A stretch of DNA of 6,199 nt from Planctomycetaceae bacterium. Its GTDB lineage: Bacteria; Planctomycetota; Planctomycetia; Planctomycetales; Planctomycetaceae. Shown one piece after another: positions 1 to 5,993 of this stretch; within the stretch, counting starts at the first letter, position 1, and each line of letters opens with the position of its first letter. Under the pieces are notes generated by a model. It saw nothing but the letters and a program-made list of their open reading frames with translations, was not told where the DNA came from and made no database searches. Made by a program: the position numbers and the translations under genes. The DNA lies in assembly GCA_023258825.1 (NCBI GenBank), contig JALQWE010000054.1, positions 1 through 6,199 on the forward strand. Reading direction: 5' to 3'.

Positions 1-1069
1 GGACTGCGAGTGGACGCGGTGGCCTCCATGCTGTACCTCGACTATTCCCGGGATTCCGGACAGTGGATCCCCAATCAGTACGGTGGACGCGAAAATCTGC
101 AGGCGATCGACTTTCTGCGTCGCCTGAACACCATGCTGCATGCCGATTTTCCGGGTATTCTGACGATTGCTGAAGAATCCACCGCATGGCCAGGCGTCTC
201 ACGTCCCTGTTACGACGGAGGCCTGGGATTCACGATGAAATGGGACATGGGCTGGATGAACGACACGCTGCGTTACGTGTCGCGACAGCATTCATCGCAG
301 CTACCATCTCAGCGACCTGACCTTTCGCAGCATCTACGCGTTTTCCGAAAACTTCGTTCTGCCGCTGTCGCATGACGAAGTTGTGCATGGCAAAAGATCC
401 CTGTTGTCACAAATGTCCGGAGATACGTGGCAGCAGTTTGCCAATCTCAGACTGATGCTGGCAGCACAGTACGCGTCCCCCGGAAAAAAACTGCACTTCA
501 TGGGGATCGAACTGGGGCAGTGGACCGAGTGGAATCATGACGCCGAACTGGATTGGGTACTGCGGACGTTTCCCGCGCATGAGGGCATTCGCCGCATGCT
601 GTGTGATCTCAATCGCCTCTACAGCACCGAACCAGCGTTGCATCACGCGGACCATGACAGCAGCGGTTTCTCATGGATTGTCGGGGATGATCAGACCAAC
701 TGTGTGATGGCCTGGGTGCGTCAGAGCACCACGGATGGCGAACAAATCGTAGTCGTCTGCAATCTCACACCAGCCCCGCATCAGCACTACCGGATCGGTG
801 TTCCGGTTCCGGGCTTCTACAGCGAAATCTTCAATAGTGACGGCACCTGGTATGGCGGCACAGGGGTTGGCAACCAGGGCGGCGTGTATTCGACAAGTGT
901 CCCCATGCATGGTCGCACACAAAGCATCTGCATCACAGTGCCACCGTTGGGTGTGATGCTGTTTCGGGCGATTGTCGCCCAACCGGAAACAGCGGGGCCG
1001 TCGGCCGCAGTGTCGGTAGATCATGCCATCGGCGATGACGCGTCAACCACCTCCATCACTGGCCGCTGA
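1..1069 (+). pseudogene. glgB: 1,4-alpha-glucan branching enzyme, 3' part, frameshifted and cut by the window edge
   Basis: GlgB (GH13) cuts alpha-1,4 glucan chains and re-attaches them as alpha-1,6 branches during cytoplasmic glycogen synthesis. Seen here: the reading frame from base 1 opens with GLRVDAVASM, whose Asp (13-15) is the GH13 nucleophile. It continues through YGGRENLQAIDFLRRLN to IAEESTAWPGVSRP, which holds the acid/base Glu (172-177 covers the EE pair), and then WDMGWMNDTLRYVS. After that the frame is lost and stops at 373-375. Homology resumes in the second frame from about 284 with DSIHRSYHLSDLTF, AFSENFVLPLSHDEVVHGK (third catalytic Asp 374-376), PGKKLHFMGIELGQW and a normal all-beta C-terminal domain, to a TGA at 1067-1069. 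Restoring about two bases after 282 would give the usual family spacing (VS-R-DSIHR). Read as separate genes, the pieces would be 1-375 and about 383-1069. The tail past the usual GVMLF end is about 35 Ala/Ser/Thr-rich residues. Family assignment is very sure; whether the break is a real mutation or a sequencing error is open. Confidence 0.9.
280..286 (+). other. Frameshift site inside glgB
   Basis: Up to TCG at 280-282 the protein matches GlgB in frame 1. From GAC at 284-286 it matches in frame 2. A two-base loss (for example CGGGAC becoming CGAC) or a one-base gain explains it; the two-base loss best keeps family spacing. There is no slippery heptamer of the X-XXY-YYZ type here, so programmed frameshifting is unlikely. 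Confidence 0.85.
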
Positions 1070-1158
1070 CACATCCCGCCACGGCAAAGGAAGCCAACAA
1101 GGTACAGTCAGCAGCGGAGGGCCAGCGACAGGTAGCGAGCGGAGAATTGCCACCGAGT

Positions 1159-2313
1159 TCAGGTTTGTACCAGATTGGCGGTCCAGGTACTGGCAGCCCC
1201 ATTCAGGATCACAGGCAGCCAGGCCGCCAGATCCGGAGCCAGCAATCCACTGCTGCCACAGGCCATACAGGCCTGAGTCAGCGCGTAGGATCCGCCAAGG
1301 ACCGCTGAGCAGACCGCCATATTGGTAATCAGACTGTGCGATTCACGTCGCACCACCAGGGGCAGGGCAATGGTAATCGACAGCAGACACAGAATTGGTC
1401 GCGTGATTCGGGTATGCAGCGCCAGACTCTGACTGCGCAGCGGCACAGTTCCTGTGGAAGGATTCTGAATCCTGCGTATCAGTTGCAGGGACGACAGCAA
1501 CTTCAGGTTTTTGCCGCGATTGTAAAGCTGATCAAATGTGACTTCGGAATAGATGAACACGTCCTGCCCGTCATTCACAGCGTGAATACGTTCGCGTCCC
1601 AGCGAGGTCAGCACGGAGGGATCGAATTCCCCCTGAATATTCTGCAGCAGCCAGCCGCTGCGTTTTGCCTTGCGGCCATCAGCCGTGATGAATCGCGCCT
1701 GCTCTGCTTTCAGAACACAACTGCGAGTGCTCAGGTGCGTTTCCGGCAGAGAAAAACTGGCCCCGATCAGCGTTTGAGAATCCACCAGGACCTGATCACC
1801 GTCGATATGCATCAGGAAGTTCGAGTAGTCATAGACGGGTTCGACACGCTGCACTTCGGTGGTCTCACTGCCCCTTGGCCTCTGCAACTGCACCGCAAGT
1901 GCTGGAATCATGAATTCCTGATTGACGATCAGGCACAGATTCAGCACCGCGGCAGAAAGCAGAAGAGGGCGAAGCAGCCGAAACGCGGGAATTCCGGCGG
2001 CCAGCAACGGAAATGTCTCGGAACTCTTCCGCAACAACCCCAGTACAGTAATTACGGAAATCACAATCAGAATGGGGCCCGCCATCTCAAAGAATTCGAA
2101 GGCGCGGTAAAAGTAATAGCGGCCGATACCTCCAAACAGCAGCATGTGCCGCGACGCCGCCGCTGTCTCCATTCCCTTTGCGGCATTGTCCTGGAACTCA
2201 TCGATGTTCATAAAGAGATCGATGACCACGTACAGGCCGTACGCCGCCAGAAACAGCAACGCGAACGTGTGCAGCAGACGCCCTGTCAGATAGCGGTCAA
2301 ATGTCGTCAGCAT
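1159..2313 (-). CDS. LptF/LptG-family lipopolysaccharide export permease (YjgP/YjgQ)
   Basis: This is an inner-membrane permease of the family that pairs with the LptB ATPase to extract lipopolysaccharide and pass it to the periplasmic Lpt bridge. The protein is 384 aa, normal for the family. It starts MLTTFDRYLTGRLL, the usual family opening, followed by membrane segments at about residues 13-34, 78-95 and 112-131. A large soluble, beta-rich stretch follows (about 140-300, the periplasmic jellyroll). Three more helices lie at about 304-321, 329-351 and 361-377, ending with the family-typical GLLAPDLAAWLP. The frame stays open 62 codons upstream, to 2499, but that stretch is polar and unlike the family. 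ATG at 2313 was chosen because the first helix follows directly and an AGGGA sits just upstream. It runs convergent to glgB with an 89-base gap and no partner permease gene in the window, so LptF and LptG cannot be told apart. A probable promoter lies at 2470-2499. Confidence 0.9.
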   Translation of the reverse strand: MLTTFDRYLTGRLLHTFALLFLAAYGLYVVIDLFMNIDEFQDNAAKGMETAAASRHMLLFGGIGRYYFYRAFEFFEMAGPILIVISVITVLGLLRKSSETFPLLAAGIPAFRLLRPLLLSAAVLNLCLIVNQEFMIPALAVQLQRPRGSETTEVQRVEPVYDYSNFLMHIDGDQVLVDSQTLIGASFSLPETHLSTRSCVLKAEQARFITADGRKAKRSGWLLQNIQGEFDPSVLTSLGRERIHAVNDGQDVFIYSEVTFDQLYNRGKNLKLLSSLQLIRRIQNPSTGTVPLRSQSLALHTRITRPILCLLSITIALPLVVRRESHSLITNMAVCSAVLGGSYALTQACMACGSSGLLAPDLAAWLPVILNGAASTWTANLVQT

Positions 2314-2316
2314 GCA

Positions 2317-2321
2317 TCCCT
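2317..2321 (-). promoter_or_regulatory. Ribosome binding site of the Lpt permease gene
   Basis: On the minus strand AGGGA lies three bases before the ATG at 2313. The spacing is tighter than ideal, but it supports this start over the longer open frame. An out-of-frame ATG overlaps the site four bases upstream. Confidence 0.5.
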
Positions 2322-2469
2322 GCCGAGTACTCTGCGATAGCACATGTGCCTGAAAACGATCCCGCGATGGCCACCAACAGCGTTGCACCTCGTTGGATGT
2401 CCCGAATTGGGTTGACCGCTCCGGAAAACAATCCGGCCTCCCTGTCTCCCGGGCTTCGGACCCAATAAA

Positions 2470-2499
2470 ATTACAATGGAAACCCACCCTTGCCGTCAA
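2470..2499 (-). promoter_or_regulatory. Sigma70-like promoter for the Lpt permease gene
   Basis: On the minus strand, TTGACG (2494-2499) and TGTAAT (2470-2475) each match the sigma70 consensus at five of six positions, with an 18-base spacer. Transcription would start near 2463, giving a leader of about 150 bases. This fits the permease starting at 2313 rather than at the upstream open frame. Inferred from consensus only. Confidence 0.5.
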
Positions 2500-2659
2500 G
2501 ATCGGTTCAGCACCAACAGTGGTCGCTGCACATTGGCGCCAAATCCTTTAAAAGCCGTAAAAGTGTCAGAAATTTTCACGCCCCCGGGAATCCCGGTAAC
2601 GCCAGTCCGCCGAATCCCGGGCTAATAACCGTCGACAATCCCCCAAAACACCCACAAAA

Positions 2660-2707
2660 ATGAACAAATGAACACTAAAAACACAGTCACCGCTACAAAA
2701 CAGTCAC
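2660..2707 (+). repeat. Two short direct-repeat pairs upstream of the DUF1559 promoter
   Basis: ATGAACA occurs at 2660-2666 and 2668-2674 (8-base period). ACAGTCAC occurs at 2683-2690 and 2700-2707 (17-base period). The second pair ends 15 bases before the -35 box, where an activator could bind. A role as an operator is inference; the repeats are short and could be chance in A/C-rich DNA. Confidence 0.4.
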
Positions 2708-2722
2708 TTGTTGTTGAAAAAG

Positions 2723-2750
2723 TTGACACACAACCGAGATCTGTCATACT
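2723..2750 (+). promoter_or_regulatory. Sigma70-like promoter for the DUF1559 gene
   Basis: A perfect TTGACA (2723-2728) is followed after 16 bases by CATACT (2745-2750), four of six matches to the -10 consensus. The predicted start near 2757 gives a leader of about 45 bases before ATG 2802. Confidence 0.55.
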
Positions 2751-2787
2751 CTACGGCGTCTTTATTGTTCTTTTCCTGCAGAAACTC

Positions 2788-2793
2788 AAAGGA
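2788..2793 (+). promoter_or_regulatory. Ribosome binding site of the DUF1559 gene
   Basis: AAAGGA lies eight bases before ATG 2802. It fixes a start that leaves the expected short basic leader before the prepilin motif. Confidence 0.65.
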
Positions 2794-2801
2794 TCTTCAC
2801 A

Positions 2802-3779
2802 ATGTCACGACGTCAGGTTCGTCGGACCGCGTTCACACTGATTGAACTGCTGGTCGTCATCGCCATCATCGCCATTCTGGTCGCACTGTTGCTGCCGGCC
2901 GTACAACAGGCTCGCGAAGCAGCTCGGCGTACTCAATGCAAGAACAATCTCCATCAGCTGGGGATTGCGTTGCACAACTACCATGACACTCACAACCTGT
3001 TCCCTCCGGGGTCCTTCTGGAACAACGTGAACGCCGGACGTACCTACCAGCAGGGCAGCTTGCTGACACACCTGTTGCCTTACATGGAACAGGCCAACAT
3101 GTATCAGCAGATTCCGTTCAACAACCCGCCAGTCGCCAGTTTGAATGTGAACGATGCGGTGCTGCCGGACGGCCGACTGATGCGACAGGTGTTTTTCGTA
3201 CCAGGCTATGTGTGCCCTTCTGACACGGCCGGCAAGAACTTCAACAGCCGTTCGACGGTCCAGAACTACGCAGGCAGCAAGGGTGCCTCCAACGCAGGCA
3301 GCCCAACGGGTGGCAACCCCAACGGTAGCCCAACCTGCCCGGACAAGTATCTTGGTTACATCACCGGCAGTACTCAGGCCGGTAGCCGGGTTTCCGGTCC
3401 GTTCTACCGCAACGGTTTCTGCGATGCAATGAAGAACTGTACTGACGGGTTGTCGAACACGATCTACATCGGTGAAGTTCGTCCAGAGTGCAGCAATCAC
3501 ATGCGACAGGGCTGGCTGGAAGCAAACAATGGTCAGGGCATGGCTTCGACGCTCTACCCAATCAACCTGAACACCTGCAACGAAAGCTCAGCTTCAGGTT
3601 GCAACTGGGTCAACAACTGGGTGGATGAATTCGGCTTCCGCTCCCGACACACTGGTGGCGCCCAGTTTCTGCTGGGTGACGGGGCTGTGCGCTTCATCTC
3701 AGAAAACATCGATCACGTGACTTACAACCGACTCGGAGCCAAAGCTGACGGTCAGTCAGTCACAGTTCCAGGCGAGTAG
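2802..3779 (+). CDS. DUF1559 protein with prepilin-like N-terminus and H-x9-DG C-terminal motif
   Basis: The 325-aa protein has a short basic leader (MSRRQVRRTA) and then FTLIELLVV with Glu15, the fifth residue after the presumed prepilin-peptidase cut between Ala10 and Phe11. One hydrophobic helix follows (about 16-32), then PAVQQAREAARRTQCKNNL, the standard link into DUF1559. Further family marks are LHNYHDTHNLFPPGS (57-71), PYMEQ (93-97), CPSD (138-141), NYAGS (155-159), DGLSNTIYIGE (215-225) and, near the end, His283 followed by nine residues and Asp293-Gly294. This matches the H-x9-DG signature of planctomycete proteins. These proteins resemble pseudopilins, and many paralogues occur per genome; their function is not established. 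Export and anchoring through the N-terminal helix is inferred. Eight cysteines, most in the C-terminal domain, could form disulfides. It has its own promoter and RBS, and a hairpin follows the stop. A small lipoprotein gene lies next on the same strand, a recurrent pairing. The -1 residue is Ala rather than the usual Gly. Confidence 0.93.
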   Translation: MSRRQVRRTAFTLIELLVVIAIIAILVALLLPAVQQAREAARRTQCKNNLHQLGIALHNYHDTHNLFPPGSFWNNVNAGRTYQQGSLLTHLLPYMEQANMYQQIPFNNPPVASLNVNDAVLPDGRLMRQVFFVPGYVCPSDTAGKNFNSRSTVQNYAGSKGASNAGSPTGGNPNGSPTCPDKYLGYITGSTQAGSRVSGPFYRNGFCDAMKNCTDGLSNTIYIGEVRPECSNHMRQGWLEANNGQGMASTLYPINLNTCNESSASGCNWVNNWVDEFGFRSRHTGGAQFLLGDGAVRFISENIDHVTYNRLGAKADGQSVTVPGE

Positions 3780-3803
3780 TTGTTCGACGAATCAGACTTG
3801 CGG

Positions 3804-3828
3804 TGCCCCTGATGGTCCATCAGGGGCA
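3804..3828 (+). terminator. Hairpin downstream of the DUF1559 gene, probable weak terminator
   Basis: TGCCCCTGAT (3804-3813) pairs perfectly with ATCAGGGGCA (3819-3828) across a five-base loop, 24 bases after the stop. Only a broken T-run (TTTGCGTTT) follows, so termination may be partial and some transcripts could read into the lipoprotein gene. Confidence 0.6.
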
Positions 3829-3976
3829 TTTGCGTTTCAACGGCGTTCATAAATTCGCAATTCATCCCTCAGCCATCAGCAGGTGCCGGTCGTGTTCCCC
3901 GAGCTTTTTGCTCGCTTAACTCAATCGTTCGGCCCTGAATTCACAAATCGCTGGCGATGTCTCTGCTTTGTCCCAC

Positions 3977-3984
3977 AGGAAGGA
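3977..3984 (+). promoter_or_regulatory. Ribosome binding site of the lipoprotein gene
   Basis: AGGAAGGA lies seven bases before ATG 3992. It decides for this start over an in-frame TTG at 3968, because that longer version would contain the binding site inside its coding sequence. Confidence 0.75.
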
Positions 3985-3991
3985 TTTGTCT

Positions 3992-4477
3992 ATGCGTTCA
4001 TGTGTCTTGTTGCTCTCCGCCGGGCTGTTCATGACCTCATTGCTGGGCTGCAGCAAAGGTGACCGCCCCGACATCGCGTTTGCCTCGGGCCGTGTCACAC
4101 TCGACGGCAATCCGGTTGAAGGAGCGTCGGTCAGCTTTGAGCCCGTCAACGGCGGACGTCCCTGCAGCGGGATGACGGATGCTGATGGCGTTTACAAGAT
4201 CACCAGCTATGAGCCATTCGATGGGGCGCCGGTCGGCGACCACAACGTGGCAATTATCAAGATCAGCGGCGAAGGCTCGGCTGTACCGGCCGGAGAAGAT
4301 CCGACGATGTCACTCAGCAACATCAGCGGCCCGGGTGCTGAGAAGAAGGATGAAAAGCAGCCCGAAACCATTTACCTCGTTCCGCGAAAATACGGTAGTG
4401 TTAAGACCTCCAACCTGAAGGTCACCGTCCCATCCGGTGGCAGTTCAGAGTTGAATTTCGAGCTGACCGCTCGTTAG
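3992..4477 (+). CDS. Small lipoprotein with carboxypeptidase-regulatory-like (transthyretin-like) domain
   Basis: The 161-aa protein starts MRSCVLLLSAGLF, a lipoprotein signal peptide, with lipobox LLGC at residues 17-20; Cys20 would be lipidated. The mature part opens SKGDRPDIAFASGRVTLDGNPVEGASVSF and later has TDADGVYKI (62-70). This is the usual beta-sandwich pattern of planctomycete carboxypeptidase-regulatory-like proteins (G-V/T-DG-P-x-GA-V-x-F, then T-D-x-DG-Y). A polar, charged loop (about 93-125) follows, and then YLVPRKYGSVKTSNLKVTV with NFEL near the C-terminus, which is the closing strand set of the family. No enzyme residues are seen. It probably sits on a membrane facing the periplasm. 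Such genes often lie directly after DUF1559 genes, as here (212-base gap containing a weak terminator), so a joint role is plausible but unproven. The strong terminator at 4511 ends this unit. I saw no convincing promoter in 3830-3976, so expression by read-through from the DUF1559 gene is possible. Confidence 0.88.
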   Translation: MRSCVLLLSAGLFMTSLLGCSKGDRPDIAFASGRVTLDGNPVEGASVSFEPVNGGRPCSGMTDADGVYKITSYEPFDGAPVGDHNVAIIKISGEGSAVPAGEDPTMSLSNISGPGAEKKDEKQPETIYLVPRKYGSVKTSNLKVTVPSGGSSELNFELTAR

Positions 4478-4510
4478 TCCGAGGCATTTTCTGGCGGGCA
4501 GGCTTCTGAG

Positions 4511-4544
4511 GGTGTTCCGAGATTCATTCGGAACACCTTTTTTT
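4511..4544 (+). terminator. Strong rho-independent terminator after the lipoprotein gene
   Basis: A perfect ten-base stem, GGTGTTCCGA (4511-4520) with TCGGAACACC (4528-4537), encloses a seven-base loop and is followed directly by seven T residues (4538-4544). It ends the lipoprotein unit 33 bases after its stop. It also argues against any start for the next gene at GTG 4512, which lies inside the stem. Confidence 0.92.
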
Positions 4545-4614
4545 GTGACTTGCCATATCCTCAAAATCGACGATCCGTGCTCGCTGGTTGCACGGCATGT
4601 CTCCACTGTCCTGC

Positions 4615-4620
4615 GAGGGA
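4615..4620 (+). promoter_or_regulatory. Ribosome binding site deciding the GTG start of the phosphorylase gene
   Basis: GAGGGA ends five bases before GTG 4626. No in-frame ATG exists near the conserved N-terminus, so this site selects the GTG. Confidence 0.65.
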
Positions 4621-4625
4621 TTCTC

Positions 4626-5900
4626 GTGCTGCCAGTCAGCCTCATCGCCGCCAAACGAGACGGACACGCACTGTCTCGACAGGAAATTGCCTTCTTCGTG
4701 CAGGGCATCACCAGCGGAGAAATCCCGGATTATCAGGTGTCGGCCATGGCGATGGCCATTTATCTGCAGGGGATGACCACCGAAGAGACCGCGGCTTTGA
4801 CTGCAGAAATGCTGGCGTCCGGGGCGTGCCTGAAATGGCCGGACGATGGCATTCCCAGAGTAGACAAGCACTCGACCGGGGGGATTGGCGACAAGACATC
4901 GCTGATCATCGCGCCACTGCTGGCGGAGTGTGGTCTGCAGGTTCCAATGATTTCCGGACGGGGACTGGGCCCCACAGGTGGCACGCTGGACAAACTGGAA
5001 TCGATTCCCGGGTTTCGCACCAACCTGTCCCGCACAGAGATTCAGAGTGTTGTGCGGACAGTGGGCTGTGTGATTACCGGAGCGTCCGCCGAACTGGCAC
5101 CGGCAGATCGGCGCCTGTACGGGATTCGTGACGTTACAGCCACGGTGCCATCGATACCACTGATCACCGCCAGCATTATGAGCAAGAAGCTGGCCGAGTC
5201 GCTGTCTTCGCTGGTGCTCGATGTAAAATTCGGCAGTGGCGCATTCATGAAAACACAATCGCAGGCGACGCAGCTTGCACGATCGCTGGTTCAGGTCGGA
5301 CATCAAATGGGCCTGCCGACCGTGGCGCTGTTGACCGATATGAACCAACCTCTCGGACGCATGTGCGGAAATGCGCTTGAGGTCCGCGAAGTCCTGGACG
5401 TGCTGGCAGGGCAGGGGCCTGCAGACGTCAGGCATCTCACCATTGAACTCTGCTCGGAATTGCTGCTGCTGGCAGGAACCGACAGGACTGCCGAGGCCGC
5501 TCGGTTGCGTTGTGAACGTATTCTGGACCGTGGAGCCGCACGAGAACGATTCAGCCGTATGGTCGCCGCTCAGGGCGGGAACACTGAATTCTGCTTTGAT
5601 CTGGCCCCAACGACGGAACTGTGTGCTGCCGACGCCGGGTTTGTCCGTTCGATTCAAACGGAAGATCTGGGCCTTGCGATTGTGGAGCTGGGCGGCGGAC
5701 GACGAAAACTCACCGATCACATAGATCACTCCGTCGGTCTGGAGCTACTGGTAAGGATTGGTGATCGGGTGGAGCGGAACCAACCCCTCGTCCGGATTTA
5801 TTCGCGAACGCCGGAACGAATTTCTGCGGCTGTGCAGCGCTCCATTGAGATCGCTGGATCCGCCACACCGCTCCCCTTGATCGCCGATCGCATCCGTTGA
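4626..5900 (+). CDS. deoA: Thymidine / pyrimidine-nucleoside phosphorylase
   Basis: This cytoplasmic enzyme splits thymidine (and possibly uridine) with phosphate into the free base and (deoxy)ribose-1-phosphate, in nucleoside salvage. From GTG 4626 it is 424 aa, close to the 430-440 aa usual for the family. The small alpha domain opens LIAAKRDGHALSRQEIAFF. The phosphate site KHSTGGIGD is at 81-89, and the family signature SGRGLGPTGGTLDKLE at 110-125. The base-contacting residues match the E. coli DeoA Arg171, Ser186 and Lys190 positions: Arg168 (GIRD), Ser183 (TAS) and Lys187. The C-terminal domain (about 335-405) has the LGGGRR and IDHSVGL motifs. All key residues are present, so it should be active. 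It resembles both DeoA and the broader Pdp group, so the substrate range is not settled and the symbol is provisional. One variant: the usual His in GLGHTGG is Pro116. The gene stands alone after a strong terminator. No clear promoter was found in 4545-4614, though one must exist there or overlap. A long hairpin follows 15 bases after the stop. Confidence 0.94.
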   Translation: MLPVSLIAAKRDGHALSRQEIAFFVQGITSGEIPDYQVSAMAMAIYLQGMTTEETAALTAEMLASGACLKWPDDGIPRVDKHSTGGIGDKTSLIIAPLLAECGLQVPMISGRGLGPTGGTLDKLESIPGFRTNLSRTEIQSVVRTVGCVITGASAELAPADRRLYGIRDVTATVPSIPLITASIMSKKLAESLSSLVLDVKFGSGAFMKTQSQATQLARSLVQVGHQMGLPTVALLTDMNQPLGRMCGNALEVREVLDVLAGQGPADVRHLTIELCSELLLLAGTDRTAEAARLRCERILDRGAARERFSRMVAAQGGNTEFCFDLAPTTELCAADAGFVRSIQTEDLGLAIVELGGGRRKLTDHIDHSVGLELLVRIGDRVERNQPLVRIYSRTPERISAAVQRSIEIAGSATPLPLIADRIR

Positions 5901-5914
5901 TGCGTTGCCCCGGG

Positions 5915-5990
5915 GCTTGGGGTGGGCGAGGTTCCACCCGAGCCGCAAAACCACGTTTGCGGCTCGGCAGGAGCACTCGCCCTCCCCAGC
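5915..5990. repeat. Long imperfect hairpin (about 31 base pairs) after the phosphorylase gene
   Basis: The outer arms are GGGGTGGGCGAG (5919-5930) and CTCGCCCTCCCC (5976-5987), with one mismatch, extended by GCT/AGC (5915-5917, 5988-5990). A middle part of five pairs (5931-5935 with 5970-5974) follows, then a 2x2 internal loop, then a 12-pair inner stem (5938-5949 with 5956-5967) around a six-base loop. A GCCCCGGGGC palindrome abuts its left side (5907-5916). There is no T-run on either strand, so it is not a standard intrinsic terminator. It could end transcription from both sides by structure alone, be a small structured RNA, or be a dispersed palindromic repeat. The pairing is seen directly; the role is inference. 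Confidence 0.75.
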
Positions 5991-5993
5991 ACC

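Larger units (their letters stand above)
2314..2801. other. Divergent intergenic region between the Lpt permease and DUF1559 genes
   Basis: This is 488 bases with no convincing gene. The left part (2314 to about 2463) would be the permease mRNA leader; it holds a short hairpin, CCGGA/TCCGG at 2421-2425 and 2432-2436. Outward promoters lie at 2470-2499 (leftward) and 2723-2750 (rightward). The centre has GAATCCCGG twice (2588-2596, 2612-2620). The stretch 2640-2722 is unusually A/C-rich on the plus strand and contains two pairs of short direct repeats. Confidence 0.7.

Noticed and set aside
1070..1158. Gap between the convergent glgB and Lpt permease genes
   Set aside because: Searched for a bidirectional terminator or small gene; no clear hairpin with a T-run and no supported frame.
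1336..2340. 334-codon open frame on the plus strand
   Set aside because: It lies antisense to the Lpt permease, is rich in Gln, Arg and His, and has no family features; it is a shadow of the minus-strand gene.
2314..2499. Longer N-terminus (62 residues) for the Lpt permease
   Set aside because: The extension is polar and unlike the family, and its first codon overlaps the predicted -35 box, so it would lie upstream of the transcription start.
2805..3500. 231-codon minus-strand frame over the DUF1559 gene
   Set aside because: Opposite strand of a well-supported gene; no RBS or recognisable domain.
3900..3914. Small hairpin CGAGC-TTTTT-GCTCG
   Set aside because: Only five base pairs and no T-run after it; too weak to call a terminator.
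4512..4625. Longer N-terminus for the phosphorylase starting at GTG 4512
   Set aside because: The start would lie within the stem of a strong terminator, and the added residues do not match the family; GTG 4626 has a good RBS.
4524..5729. 401-codon open frame on the minus strand
   Set aside because: Antisense to the phosphorylase, whose motifs are unmistakable. The composition is typical of a shadow frame, and its 3' end runs into the terminator.
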